NCBI RefSeq assembly: GCF_032854445.1
Contig: NC_088300.1
Location: forward strand, 43,434,984-43,498,983
DNA: 64,000 nt
DNA from: Liolophura sinensis
Taxonomy: Eukaryota; Mollusca; Polyplacophora; Chitonida; Chitonidae
Reading direction: 5' to 3'
Part shown: positions 1 to 12,859 of the stretch, one piece after another
Position numbering within the stretch: position 1 is the first letter of the stretch
Layout of the letters: each line of letters opens with the position of its first letter
The notes under the pieces: model-generated
Database searches by the model: none
What the model was told of the DNA's origin: nothing
Seen by the model: only the letters and a program-made list of their open reading frames with translations
Made by a program: the position numbers and the translations under genes

Positions 1-2400
1 CCTAAATGCTTTGCTCTTTATTTTCATAATGCTATAACGATCAGTTCACAATTGTGATTTACGTCTTTAATACTTTATTTAATTTAGAGCACATTTTAAC
101 AGGAGACCCCCATATAGATTTAAAAGCTACCGGTACAGAGGTCTTTTCTGACTTGTGGACTGACGGTCTAACATTTTATCCGCTTAAAGCAAAAAATCTA
201 TGCGTCGAAACAGATATTCATACCCCAGCCGGCCGATGGAGATATTATTAACACATACTTCAGTCGGATTTTTGGGAGGTTTTTAAATGCAACATTCCTG
301 GATACACGCTAATGTGGTGACTGGATAAAACTGGCACAAAAGCAATTAACATAAACAGTATATCTTCAACAATGCGCGTTTGTGTACATGTAGCATCAAT
401 CAACAATTTAAACAATCAACGAAGTTCCACTGGGTCACCGGCTAAAATAAATGTATAATTATGCGGTATTCCTGGGCATTTTGGTGGATTGATCTGAACG
501 TTGCACGGCCCTCGGTGAGTATGTTTTATCCCAATTGACAAAGAACCCGGGAACCTCATGAGACTGGTGGCTATATTTTCACCTCATACTTTTTTGGGAC
601 GTAAAAATAATTCTGCTGAAGATTAAAGTTAATACATTTCTCATTTGTGACGCCTACACCACCACTTCAAGTATTATAATAGATCTCGAATGCAATAAAA
701 ATATACTTAAAAAATGAGTGTTTTGAAGGTAGTTTTAGAATCGACATAGCGCGGTTTATCTGGTGGAATGGCTTTACGAGCAAGTGAACTAACAATTCGG
801 ATAATTACAGAAAGGGGAGATAAGCGTGTGTCGGTTAAAGTACCCATGCTCACAAATAGTTAAGTGAGACAACAGGTGTTCATTTCTCGGTTTAATACTT
901 TCCTCAGGTGTCAGCGGGCTGCTGCATCGCTCCGGGACTAATACGCTGAGACGTGCCACATCTGACATCCCTCATTTAAAACAATTATTCGGGGTAAATT
1001 ATTCACGCTCCTGTGAAAGTGAGAACAATCCTTTCGGTCTTTATTCAGTTCGTGTTCACACCTACAGTTAGAACCCTTGTCTCGTCCAATTTATAATTGC
1101 AGACCACTGAAGGAGATAATTTATGCTTTGTTAAAGACAAGCTTGTATGTTATAGCTAACAGTGTTAGGGACAGAAAAGAGTGCAAATCGCTGTGTAAAC
1201 CTACATTTCGCATAGATAAACTCAGAATATGATAAAAACGAAAACAAAACAATAGTATCTGCCGTGATAACTTCACTTACTATTAACCACGACGCACAAG
1301 TGGTGTGGGTTCTATCCCAGCCTTGGGAAGGGATTTTGTAGATTACCTCGCTCTCACTGTTCGTAGGGGCCTTCGTGAAAAGATGCGATCGACTCTTTTC
1401 ACAGTTTGCTCAATCTTCTACCAACATGGCCTGCAAGCTTGTACGTTACACTTGGGAAAGTTCGCCTTTAACTTGCCCAAGGTGTTTTTTTGCAATACGT
1501 CTACCTTTGAAAACCGACTCAGAGAAAACCCGTTGTTATGTGATATTAGAATTGTGTATTAGACTGTCACTAAGCAGTCATTTGGTATGTCGATCAATTT
1601 TTTTAATTCCTGGGTATTTTATCCTGCGCCTACTATCCCTTACAACATTTACGCTTTAAGGGAATTTATGCTTGTTATTTTCATGGCTTGCTTCCAAAGA
1701 CACTAGATATTGCGCGCTTATATCAGTATACATCTTTCTGTACTATTACATGTGTTAATTATCCTCTTGGCTGGAAGTGATTTAATAAAGGATTTGTTGA
1801 CAGTTTGTTAATTTTAATGACTGGGTTTGTCACGATGGATTAAATGTTATATAATTTAGCTGTGGCCAGCCCCTGGAACTCGTTGTTTACAGACTTTTTT
1901 TACGTTTATTACAAGAAGCACACATTAAGACAATGGCTGTATTATGTATACTGTAAGAATATAATAATGCTGCAAATAACATATATTAATTAGGCATCCC
2001 CTAAGAAATTAAAATACATTCATATAAAAAAGAAAGAAAATGCGTAGAAAGCATTGGCAGTCAAGTTCTCGCCAGAAAATGGTCAGTCATGTTGCAAATA
2101 TAAAAAATAAGGAAAGTTATTATACAAAATAGTTAGCTGATCGCATAAAAGTATGTGTTGCGGCCATAGTAGAGTGATTTACATTAATGGATAACTATAA
2201 GAGTCTGTATAATAGTGGCCGCGTTTATATGTCCTCAACAAGACTTGCGTGCAGTCCGCTGTGTGGTGGCAACATGCGCTGCCTTTCATTGTCATAATGA
2301 TTGCATTCAAGTAGGTTTATGGTTATACATTTGTTTGTTCATTTAAGTAAGAGTTAGAAATTGTACAGATCCTGGGATAATAAACAAACTAACCGCGCAA
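1..2400. other. Unassigned AT-rich sequence
   Basis: No convincing exon or recognisable element was found. Open frames here are short and lack splice context. A short tRNA-like stretch around 1300-1350 (a B-box-like GGGTTCTATCCC) suggests an eroded SINE head, but I could not extend it into a full copy. Confidence 0.4.
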
Positions 2401-2429
2401 AACATTTGACAATCATGACGCAAAGTACC

Positions 2430-3080
2430 CGCAGAAGCCTAAACAGAGCTGGATTTGAACTCGCAACCTCATGGGTCAAAGACCATTGTTTTGTCCGTGT
2501 GTGTCCCCTAGAGCTGTTTACAGGTACAGGAGTGTATGCATTCGTCTACATTTGAACTATTCACACAATTCTTCCTTAACCCTTGCTCTGTCTATTGTTA
2601 TACATTTGTAGTTCGGAAAAACATAAGTACATAGGGTTTTTATTTCGAAAGGTAGCCTCGGGCCGCACAAGGCTGCTTCAAAGGGACATTCATAATAATA
2701 ATCTAACATCTGCAGATAAAAGCATAAACATATGTTTGCCAATAAAACATCATATCACACAATCCTGTTTCAATATAATGATTTTTTCTTACTTTTCATT
2801 ATGAAATTTTCCACGTAGGCCTACTTTGTTTGAGATTGCTATGTGTATTAGGTTATTCATTTTTTCCCGTCATATATTTGTCGTGTTTAACGCCGCATTA
2901 AAGAATTCATTTTGTTATATGGTGGTCAGGCTTATGGGCGGAGCCAAAGTTCACCGAGTAATCGCCCCTGTTCACAACGTACCCTGCAATTCTGTTGACT
3001 TAAACCCGCTGACAAAGTAACGAAAGTTGAATTCGATCACGCAACCTCACTTGTCAAGGGCCTGATAGTTGCAGCAAGCA
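2430..3080 (-). repeat. Eroded tRNA-like SINE heads (uncertain)
   Basis: Two stretches near 2445-2490 and 3025-3070 read on the minus strand as a degenerate tRNA TpsiC region with the shared wording GTGAGGTTGCG / ATGAGGTTGCG before a B-box-like segment. A third relative, in the same orientation, lies near 33180-33220. They differ from the main SINE of this window and look like a second, older tRNA-derived family. No poly-A tail or target duplication could be defined. Confidence 0.3.
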
Positions 3081-4427
3081 AGTGCCTTATAGACCGTCTT
3101 AAAGTTAACGAGGACATCGCATTTAACACTTTCTTAAAAAGTTTCTTACTAAAAATTTTATCAACAGCTGCAGGAGATAAGGTAAAAGTTTGGTTGACAT
3201 TTATCAAGACCTCAGACAGTTTTGCTCAAGTGTTTTACAAACCATTTAACTAAGTCATTTCACTTGCTTAGCTTAAAACGCAAAACACTTTTCAAATACA
3301 CTTGTCCGGGTAACTGATAGCAACGGAATCCATTACATAAAAGCCTCAGGACATAGATAAATTCCAGAATAAGAATATTTATAAGGGAGACTACCGGTAT
3401 CAATCTGGAAACCCAAATTAAAGTGCATATATATTCTCTCCCCTGAATTATGAGATGGCAATTCTTTGTACACAAAAGACAGTCATAAGCAAGATGAACA
3501 CGTTCAAATTACTTGTATTATTCTGAGAGCAATTGTGTCGCCGGTGGATCGGCTGCATCTAGCTACAATGTTGCGTAAAAAACAAGATCAAACGTCATAC
3601 TCTTAAACCAAAAGCAAGAATGAAAAATTTGAATAATAAAATTGGATATATAATACATCATCAACTGAGAAATTAGATAGGTTTCTAGTGTACCTAGGGA
3701 GTTATTCAATAGTTCCTGTAACTTAATTACTTAATTTGTTCTTGTTGTAGAAAAACAAGATTGAGGGAGTCGCAAATGGTTGAAATCATCCTATTTTAGC
3801 ACCTGAAATGTTCTATTCGTACAGAAAAGTTCACTTCATAAAAGTCCATCAAAAACAGCATCGAGACGATGTATCAATTGAAAGCCGCAACAAAGGCAAA
3901 GTGAATTCCCCGGAATAAACTGCAATTGTCCAAAATCAGAATTACAAGTACCGATATTAAATCTGTGGTATCGTAACCATAAATATTATAAGAGGCGAAA
4001 ATTGTTTTTACCTCATATTTTCGATCTTTCCGCCGTTCCTGTCTTTAGACCGGCCCTCTTTTTTTCATTTTCGCTTACCCCTCACAAGCCCTCCGCTTCT
4101 CGGTATATATGAACACCTATATTTACTCTGTTCACATAATGTCCTTGCGTTTCAAACAGGAATATACGTTCTCTTTTGTTGTTTAGGTCATCTATACTCA
4201 GGTAAAAACCAGATCCACACTAACATCTACACAAATGCTAGTACTCAGTCCGGCGAAACCGTATGTCAACAGCGTATGCCTTGGGTACAAATTGGTATGG
4301 GTACAAATTGTGCCACCCTTTTTTTTGCTCACTATATACCTATTCTTATATGAATACGACTGTATACAGAAACTATTAAGAAGTAATCCCCAGCAGGCCC
4401 CATCTTTCTCATTCACTAAACGGTATA
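3081..4427. other. Unassigned sequence
   Basis: No gene or repeat recognised; only short open frames without splice signals. Confidence 0.35.
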
Positions 4428-4694
4428 TTTTATTTATTGATTTGTTTGAATGGTGTTTTACGCCGTACTCAAAAATATTTCATTTATACGACGGCGCCAG
4501 CATTATGGTGGGAGGAAACGTGGCAGAGCCCGGGGTAAACCCACGACAATCCGCAGGTTGCTGAAAAACCTTCCCACGTACGACGTTACAGGAAGCCAGC
4601 ATGATCTGGACTTGAACTCGTAGCAACCGCATTGGTGAGAGGCTCCTGGTTCAATGCGCTGTGCTGGCGTGTTAACCCCCTCGGACGGCGCCTC
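4428..4694 (-). mobile_element. Mollusc tRNA-derived SINE, near full length
   Basis: Minus-strand copy with the TTTATT-type tail at 4428-4440, the core reading TTTTACGCCGTACTCAA and ACGACGGCGCCAGCATTATG, the conserved middle (GCAGGTTGCTG, CCTTCCCACGTACG), then a tRNA-derived head whose B box is in the stretch reading GACTTGAACTC. The A-box end is degenerate near 4670-4694. Open frames overlapping this interval on either strand are shadows of the SINE. Confidence 0.85.
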
Positions 4695-7115
4695 TAAACT
4701 GTGTATGGACGATCTGCTAGCTTTAAATAATCCATATATAACAAAGGCTGTGAGAGATGTATATCCACCTTTGCTGGACTTACAGGAAACCACAGGACTC
4801 ACAAGGTGTCTGTCTGGATTTATATTTGTACAAAGACCGAAGGGGTTTCCCATCTTGCAGGCTTTACGAGAAGAGCGACATTTTCAGTTTTAACAATGTA
4901 AATTATCCTTACTTTCACAGAAATATATCAAAGGGTCGTGCACATTTCTTGCCTTGTACCGTTTGTAAGATCCTGCGTGTAGTGAGAAGATTTTATTCAA
5001 CCTGACAAGTTATTAATTCATTCACTAGTGTGTCAAGGTTATTCAATCAAACACCATCACTCAAAGTTTTGAAAGTTTTACAATGGGTATAATTCTGTTG
5101 TAAGTAAGTATGTACAAAGCGTCCAGAATCTCTGGCACCCTGCTTCATGAGTCATGCCTCATTCCACTTAACTCGGGGCAAGGGGTCATATTTATCGTGT
5201 TGAGCTGGATGGCCACATTGGAACAGCTGCAATCCAAGCGCAGCTGAGACACGTATTTCATTATAGACAACTTCTATTCTAGCATGGTACACAACTTGAA
5301 CATTGATTTCACTCATTCGCCTGGAACATACCGTGTGCCTTTCCAACATCATTGAAAACTGTTGTCTGCTTCTCTTACGTGATTGAATAATAATTTATAA
5401 TTCCGTACTTTATATACTTTCTTAGTTCCTTGGTGGTTTGTGTCAAAGGTCGTTATGGAAATTAGGATTGCTATTATTGACCTCCATATTGGTTGAGGGC
5501 TGGTATATGAATGTCGGTTTCGACGCATAGATTCAACTTCAACGTTATCCCAGAATCTTTGGAATATAGCTTTTAACTGAATAAACATGAACTTAAGACG
5601 TCACTTGAAGATGGGCTTCGGGAAACAGCAATAATATTGACAACTATTTACAGCTGAAATTTCAAGCTGTTTAGTTAATATGTTACCAAGGCCAATTCCT
5701 GAAGTCGAACTAGCAACTGGCTTACTCTAAAAAATGTCTTTTTTCCCTACTTTTAAATATCACTGTCTTCATTTTGGAGACTTTGTCTACAAGGGTATAT
5801 TTGATTCTGTTAAAACTGAATTAAATAAATAATAATTTCATTACTTATCTGATTTCTACTAACCCCATGCTCCCCGTATGCATTAAGGCAGTTCGTTAAA
5901 ATTAGGTAAATAAACTTAGAGAACAAGTCCATTTGAAAGCCGTCGAGAGTGAGATATAGCTCTTTAATAACGTGGTCCTATGGATTGGTGCAATCGAAGA
6001 CTCGAGGACTTATTTATTGAAATAACGAGCGATGGTCTTTGGCCTAAAATGCAACCGATAGCCTGAGGATAAATACATCTACGTATGTTTACACTTAAAG
6101 TAAAAGAAAGCTAAAATATGAAGAAAAGAAAGACAGCTGAAAACTATGCGTAAAAATACTTTCATTTATTCGTTTTAGATTTTTAGAAGAGTGTTCAAAG
6201 GCATTGAAATAGTCGAATCCCAGCATGGACTTTATGAGAAATCTAAGATCATCAGCTTTTTTCCTCATCTTCACCAGAAAGAAGGAATTTTTGAGAACAT
6301 TATTTCAATAATCTTTTACTTACGGGTAAAGAGAGTAATTCCAACATTCCGTGTCGGGATTACAGTTGGAAAAACTTCCTGTGACGTCCGAGTTCTAAAC
6401 ACGGATGGTATGGTCCATAAAGCACACCTTAGAATTCAAACAGGTGAACGCCTTTAACTCTCTTCACAAAAGTAGGAATAAAATAAATGAAAGTGTCCTT
6501 CTGTATAGGCTAAGGTGGTCTGTTAAATGATGCCTACTTCGAGATTCAGAGGTTTTTTTCTTTTAAAGCACACAAATCAACTCGTAATGGTACAGCCAAC
6601 TATTGTACAATGGTCACGCCAAAGCATACTATACTAATTACGACGGTAAGGCACCTGCGGAACTATGAAGGCGGTTTTAAATTACAGGTAAGATATAACA
6701 ATAGGGTGATTAATAAATAGGCAGGTGGTGAGTCGCTAGGACAGACAACCAGTGAATTGTCGTCTGACCTCAAGACTGATTGACACCAGGTGACACATTT
6801 TGCCTTCGTCTCGCACGGCAGTACAAGTGGACAAAAAAGACATCCGTATCCAAAGTAAGGAACCATGTGATGACCAACCGACATAAATCAATGCCGCGAT
6901 GACAGTGTTACGACTGAAGGTTATTGTGTCTCTAGACTTTTTTGTCAAGTTCACTTATACGAAAAACTGCTAATTCGATCAGATGCATTTGCAGGCAGTT
7001 TGTAAACTGATAGCTATGGGGCTTACGTTTTCGCGTTAATGGTAGAAGATTTTTAAAGTTATTTGAGACAGAACCCAATCTTAAGATTTGCCTGACGTGA
7101 CAGAATCAAAAGACC
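4695..7115. other. Unassigned sequence with a dispersed-repeat fragment
   Basis: Apart from a repeat fragment at 5347-5545 (listed separately) I see no gene. An 88-residue plus-strand frame at 6191-6457 has no start context, splice sites or recognisable motif and is not called. Confidence 0.35.
5347..5545 (+). repeat. Copy of a dispersed repeat shared with 9.9, 14.9 and 18.6 kb
   Basis: Shares CATCATTGAAAACTG followed by GCTTCTCT with 14781-14815, and GGTATATGAATGTCGG followed by a GACGC stretch with 14938-14965. Related wording occurs at about 9931-10025 and 18545-18643. At 14.9 kb it sits in a block present in only one LTR of the Ty3 element. No terminal inverted repeats or coding capacity were seen. 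Confidence 0.55.
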
Positions 7116-8000
7116 TGGTAGGGTAAGGCGGAGAATCGACTCCTGAGAAGTACAATAAGAAAGTGCAAATTTCGAAATGGCTGCACATCTGTAAATTTCC
7201 AAATCAGACGAATAAATCTTGGTAGAAGCACCCATAAAAGTTATATGGCCATAAAACAAATGGATACATAGTAATAATAATGCAATCTCGATCAGAAGTG
7301 CCAATTTTTCGTTTAAACCAGACATTGTGTTTTAATTTACAGTATGAAGATCAACGTTAAGCAGAAAAAATATCTTTACTGAGACTTTCATGTGTGTATT
7401 TCTACGTGCTGTCAAAGTTTCGGTTTTGGTTAACGTTTGTCTTAATATGTAAAACATAAACTTTATAATGTGATCAGTTTTTGTCATATTTTAGCAAGTC
7501 TAAAATCAGTATTTCTGCGATGATCTGTCATGCAGCAAAATTAACGAAGTCCCTGTTGAGAACAGGCTGCACCTCGAAGAAGAGTACAAGTCATTGTTGG
7601 TCATTTTTTTCCTTTGGAAACATGCTTTTTTGTGAGTAAAGATAAAGCCATCTTGCATCACATAAATTTTATCATGAATTAGAATGGATAAAATGGATAA
7701 GCAGTGGTATTACGTAACATTTGGCAACTATAGCGTAATCATGCGTGCATCCTGGTTGAGAGCAAGTGTGGTCCTCTAGCTATCATTAACATTAGCATGT
7801 TATGCGTAGCGGAAGCATAAGGCTGAAAGATACATTTGTTATATATTCATTTAGTTGATTTGTACATAACTGTGCGCTCATGAATTTTTCAGAAAGTTAC
7901 ATTAGTGGTTCAGTCATTGTTACAATTCTACAGTGTCTTATGCAAGAGAAAAGATATTTCAGTGTGACTGAAGCCGACTACAATTTTTCGATTTTATGAA
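7116..8000 (+). repeat. Unclassified ~0.9-kb interspersed repeat, copy 1
   Basis: Aligns by eye to 42221-43060 in the same orientation over almost its whole length. Shared wording includes GGTAAGGCGGAGAATCG at the start, GTTATATGGCCA, GCCAATTTTTCGTT, TTTATAATGTGATCA and TTTCAGTGTGACTG near the end. Both copies have small indels. No long open frame is preserved, so this is probably a non-autonomous element of unknown class. Ends are approximate. Confidence 0.7.
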
Positions 8001-8599
8001 CGAGACATCCCTTCACTGAATGTTTCGAGCTTTACAAATCACATGCTTGCCATAGTCACTGCATTTGTCAGTTTCGCCATTCGAGGTTCGCAGTTTCTCG
8101 CAGTGCGGCTGATTCCCTGCCTGACCATATCAGGTCCTTTGGTAACATCGAACAAGGAAAACCGCGTAAACTCGCAACAGACCGACAGAGAGACAGACAG
8201 ACAGACAGGAGGAGTTCATGAAAAAGAATATGAAGTTGATGAGATCTTTGTCGGCGTTTGGGAATCTCCCATCCTTATCTTTCTCAGAGGCAGTCTCTAT
8301 TATGTTGTCTATATCACAACGCCACGTGATTTCACCGGTCGACGGAAGATGGATATAACGCCCTCTGATAGGCTGATAATACACCATGCACGTTGACCAA
8401 GCCGGCTGTGTTGAAGATCGGGTAGTCCATTTCAGACAACACTAAAGGCCAGAACCATATTGGAGGTTTCCGGTCCGGCAATAATCGACAAACAGTTTCA
8501 ACAAGTTCAGGTTCAACACAACCACCAAAGTACTAAGAAAGTATTTAAAATACAAAAGTAGCACGTAGTCATATAACGGTAGGCAATAGTTCTCCAAGA
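8001..8599. other. Unassigned sequence with a (CAGA)n run
   Basis: A short CAGA microsatellite lies at about 8180-8210 (…AGACAGACAGACAG…). Open frames on both strands around 8043-8396 run through it and show no splice signals or recognisable domain, so they are not called. Confidence 0.4.
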
Positions 8600-9171
8600 T
8601 GCCGAAATTGATTGATGTTTTACGCCATACTTAAAATATTTCACTTATACGACATCGACTAGCTTTATGGTACGTGGAAACTGCGCAGAGCACGGAGGAA
8701 ATAGAGGACCATCCTCAGGTTGCTGGCAGACCTTTCCACGTACCACTTACGACCCGATAGAAAGCCAGCCTGAGCTGGACTTGAACTCATAGCGATAGAC
8801 AGAATTATGAAACAATGCAAGTTAGATTCTGTTAACCCCTTCCATATTTATTCGTATGAAAGAAATATACTCTCTGTAAAATTTATGAAACTTTGGGTGA
8901 AGACGTTTATTTCATACGAATAAATATGGAAGGGGTTAACAGAATCTAACTTGCATTGTTTCATAATTCTGTCTATCGCTATGAGTTCAAGTCCAGCTCA
9001 GGCTGGTTTTCTATCGGGTCGTAAGTGGTATGTAGAAAGGTCTGCCAGCAACCTGAGGATGGTCCTCTATTTCCTCCGTGCTCTGCGCAGTTTCCACCCA
9101 CCATAATGCTAGTCGACGTCGTATAAGTGAAATATTTTAAGTATGGCGTAAAACATCAATCAATTTCGGCA
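8600..9171. repeat. Long palindrome: two head-to-head SINE copies
   Basis: Arms 8600-8861 and 8910-9171 (262 nt each) are inverted copies with only a handful of mismatches; the spacer is 48 nt (8862-8909). Each arm holds a partial copy of the main SINE (minus strand about 8611-8797; plus strand about 8974-9160) plus about 60 nt of identical non-SINE sequence next to the spacer. Because non-SINE flank is included, this is an inverted duplication of one locus and not two independent insertions. Confidence 0.92.
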
Positions 9172-10089
9172 CCTTGACGCACTAATTTTTATGGTAATAA
9201 GTTTTGACATTGATTGAAATCGTACAAGATCCAGGTAAAGATCTAACAAACGTTACAAGAGGAGATATATACACTTTATACACGTCATATTCTTCACCCT
9301 TCGGTACATTGCTATGTAACTAAGCATAATCTCAATGCCAAAATTTAAACTATCTCTCTTGTTGTAAAAGGAAACAGTTTAAACAGTAACACACGTAAAC
9401 ATTAACCGGATGCGGGAAGGAACAGTGAGCAGCATTCTCTTGATTCCTCTGATATGTTAAATTCTGGTTTCATTCCGGTTTTAAATACCGTACCAAATCT
9501 GACACGAGACAGATCTGAATCCTTGTTGTCTGCTAATGGGCAGGAATGCAGACTTTAAGAGTAAGAAAAACGACTTCAGGCGACTTTCCAGAAAGATATC
9601 CGTCTATGGCCTAGAGGGTGATAACAGAATGGAAACCAGAATCATACAATACATACATCACAGTGTAAATGCTTAGGCTCACAGTCTGAAATTATGATAT
9701 CTATTTTTTTCGTCGGCAGAACAGGCCGAAAATATGACAGTGCTTCAGGAAGCAAACAGTTAAGATTAGATCAACTGTCTCATCCCAAGATGCATTTTAG
9801 AAACCTGAGACAGTTTTAATGAAGAATTGCACCGTGATTTTGCAATGTTGTAACATTAAGTTAAAACAATGACTTAATTTGTAACGCACTGTATATACTG
9901 ATTTGATTGTTAGTTCTTCAGTCAATATAGTGTTGGACGTTATTTTGAAAATTGGCCTGTGATTATTAACCCTGGACGTAAATTATGGTTGACGAACGAA
10001 TGTCTTTTTAGACGCCTACATTGGGAACCAAAAGTCATCTAAAATGAATTCTCTTATCTGAAAGGCCAGAACCTCGGGGGACTAGGTGA
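9172..10089. other. Unassigned sequence
   Basis: No gene seen. The stretch 9931-10025 is a weak relative of the dispersed repeat at 5347-5545 (TTGGACGTTATTTTG … GAATGTCTTTTTAGACGC). Confidence 0.35.
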
Positions 10090-10480
10090 CCACTGTATCC
10101 TGGGCTGTTTGGCTAGGATGGTAGTTTTGCTGCCTAAAGACCCCAAGACTATACATGGCGTGTCGCCAACAGACCTGTTCATCCTGTCTTCCAACCATAA
10201 TTTTAGTTACTAAAGGTCGTCTAAAACGCATCATCTGCTATGTCATAGCAACCTACTTGACTGGTATGGTAGTTTTCTTGCTTCAAAACCCCAAAACTAC
10301 ATACACTCAGGACCTCAAACTATATATACGTGCCGCCGAAAAATCTAGCTGTTTATCCTGCTTTGCTACCATGATTCAATTTCCAAAATTCTCCTAAAAC
10401 ACGTCCGGCTATCTGAAGCGCTCGTGTACCTTCGCCTATTGAACTGGGATGGTAGTTCCTCTGCCAATCTATATTTTAAC
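10090..10480. repeat. Diverged tandem repeat, about 180-bp unit
   Basis: Two to three diverged copies are visible: GGATGGTAGTTTTGCTGCC near 10116, GTATGGTAGTTTTCTTGC near 10264 and GGATGGTAGTTCCTCTGCC near 10446. CTGTTCATCCTG near 10172 and CTGTTTATCCTG near 10350 give a spacing of about 178 bp. Open frames here are incidental. Confidence 0.5.
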
Positions 10481-10880
10481 CACAAAAGCACAGACATATC
10501 CAATAACATTTTATTAGTTACACAGTTACTCAAAGACAGAACACGGCTATACATGTATATGGTGACAGTAACCTCAGTAACCTTCAATAAATAACTGAGT
10601 AAAAAATTTATCCTGCGAAGGACCCACTAATTCAGATGCTCAAAGACGATCAAGAGAAATAACCTATTCACAAGACGCTTCAAACCATTTAGAGCGCATG
10701 CGCCGCTCTCCACCCTCGCTTCACATCACTGCCACCACCGGCAAATTTTGTATAGAAATCTTGACCAACGCCGAGGTCACTTGTGTCACGGTAATCAGAC
10801 AGGAAGTGATGCCAGGAAACATTAAAACTCTTTCTACACAATTGTATTCAATATACTGATTACTCTTACAAACCCCATCT

Positions 10881-11527
10881 TTAAACATTGTATCCTGTTT
10901 TTTTATTTGTCATTGCCTGACCTACATTTTCCCCTCAGTGCACGTTACAGCCTGCGTTGTAATTCAGTCGAGCTTTCTCGAAGCTTCGGTGTTTATGAAT
11001 TTAGTTTGTACGTAGTGTACATAGAGTAAACTTTCTGGAAATACGTATCGGTGTTGTTAACATGTTTACCATCAAACCATCCAGAATTTTCTTTACGTTA
11101 GCCTATAATTATGAGTTGTGAAGTTCGTTCAAATCCCCTTGTGAGCAGTCATTTACTCAAGTCCACTTAAGCGCAGTCATATTTACTGTCATCCACTGTA
11201 AAGGATTTCATCGGGTTTGGGGATATCGGCTTTCACGCCATTCGACATTAGTCATTTGTACTCCGTTTTCTGTAAGTAGCATTTTGTGAGCTTGTGTTTG
11301 GCCACCTGTTATTTTTTGAGACTTTAATTTGGAGCTTTTATTGCTCATTGTCTCTGTGCGATAACGTACATTTCATCCCGATGAAAGTGACTTTGTGTAT
11401 ATTTCCGAGGAGTGAAACAAACAGCTCGGCATCACGGACGCTACTGTCAACCCGTCCGCCGGAAGAAGCTACACCTTCACAGGCAGGGGTGATAAACATC
11501 GTCAGCGTGGAATTCCTCTTAACTGTG
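10881..11527 (+). repeat. 5' LTR of the Ty3/Gypsy element
   Basis: Aligns to 14239-15114. Shared blocks include TGTAATTCAGTCGAGC, AACATGTTTACCATCAAACC, TCAAATCCCCTTGTGAG, TTCACGCCATTCGACATTAG and TGATAAACATCGTCAGCG. It lacks about 247 bp that the 3' copy has after position 11391. The outer boundary is uncertain because similarity fades between 10850 and 10908. Confidence 0.82.
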
Positions 11528-12125
11528 GATTCTATAATTATATGGATTGACTCGCCTTTGAAAGCTGAATATTGTTCAAATGTATGTCTTAAACTTATTC
11601 AACTTATTGAACTTATTCAAGCGTCTTCGTGTCTCTTTGTTTGATCTTGTGTAAGGCCTATCGCAGATATGAGAATTAAACAAGTCAGTTTGTTTTTCAT
11701 CTTTACTCTCCGACAGTGGTACCCTTACATGTTATGGGCATGTCCGGAACTAAAACCTGCTTGTGCTAGATTGTAGCTCGTCAATTCCCAGCTTGTTTAA
11801 CGGAGTTTTGGCTCCTGTTTTGGATCAAACAGAAATTCACATTTCGTACAACTATTTTTCTAGTTTCTTTGTGCACTATATTGTGTCATTATGACACAAT
11901 ATTATAAGGAATATTATAAGGAATTATAAGGAATTTAATGTAGAGGCATTCCTTGATAGTTGGATTTGTTAGTTGTTAGCCTTTCTGAGTTAAGGAAGGA
12001 GATTTAAGGAAAATATCTGACTAGTCTGAATTAGACTTAAGCCAGAGTCTTAGAAAAAGTGCAATCGTGGATAGTTAGGTAATATCACCAAAGTGGTGAT
12101 GTTGAGTTGCCTAAACTTCATTTAG
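11528..12125 (+). other. Leader region of the Ty3/Gypsy element
   Basis: Lies between the 5' LTR and gag remnants. It contains a 25-bp palindrome with a short loop at about 11877-11905 (arms ATATTGTGTCAT / ATGACACAATAT), followed by a short array of TATAAGGAAT-like units. No intact primer-binding site could be assigned. Confidence 0.5.
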
Positions 12126-12854
12126 AGGTGGAAAGTTAGAAAAGGAAGAAAGAAAAAGAGAAGAAAGAGAAATTAAGCAAAAGAGGAGAAAGAGAAAGAG
12201 TGTGAGTGAGAGAAGTTGAAGTTAGAGTTCAAACTGAAGGAACTCCAGTTTAAAAGTAATGATAATGAAGCTGTTAGTCGTGGTCAACAAGGATTTCACT
12301 GGCTCGAAACATTCAACATTCAAGCCCAGATTTAATGATAAGGATGTAGAAAGATTTTTCTGTTCTTTGAGAAAGCGTCTGTTAGCATGGAGTGGCCTGA
12401 AGGGTATTGTACAATGTTACTGAAGGTAAAGCTGCAGAGGTCTATTCTGCTTTGATGTTAGATCAGTCTTCAGATTACAACACACTTAAGGCAGCGGTGT
12501 TGTCTGCTTATGAGGTTGCGCCGAAGACCTATCGACAGAAGTTCAGACAATTAAGGAAACAGTCCGTTGTAAACTTACATGGAGTTTGCCAGGGGTAAAG
12601 AAACACTGTTTGACATTTGGTACAGGTCTCTGAAGTTGGATCATTCTTTTGAGAATTTTAGGGAGGTTGTTGTCTTGGAGGAATTTAAGGTCAAGGTTTA
12701 TTTAGATGAACAGGTCAAGGGCGTTAAGACCGCAACCAGTTTGCCCGATGAATATGAGTTAAATCGTAATACTAATGGACAAAAATTTCAACCTAAATTC
12801 CAGACAACGTGGAATTCCGATAAGAAGAGTTCATGTGTTTGTTCCTATCGTTAA
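12126..12854 (+). pseudogene. gag remnant of the Ty3/Gypsy element
   Basis: A purine-rich stretch (12126-12240) encodes a Lys/Glu-rich, probably coiled-coil N-terminal part. After it come frames at 12407-12598 and 12579-12854 with the wording of Ty3-type capsid proteins: GKAAEVYSAL, then YEVAPKTYRQKFRQLRKQ, then EFARGKETLFDIW after a frameshift, then LPDEYELNR. The order and spacing match gag of metazoan Ty3 elements that encode a SCAN-like capsid. At least two frameshifts and several stops make it non-functional. Confidence 0.8.
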
Positions 12855-12859
12855 ACGAC

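Noticed and set aside
4235-4853. Open frames of about 110 codons on both strands
   Set aside because: Largely the main SINE read in sense or antisense; similar frames recur at other SINE copies.
8043-8396. 117-codon plus-strand frame
   Set aside because: Runs through a CAGA microsatellite, overlaps an equally open minus-strand frame, and lacks splice context.
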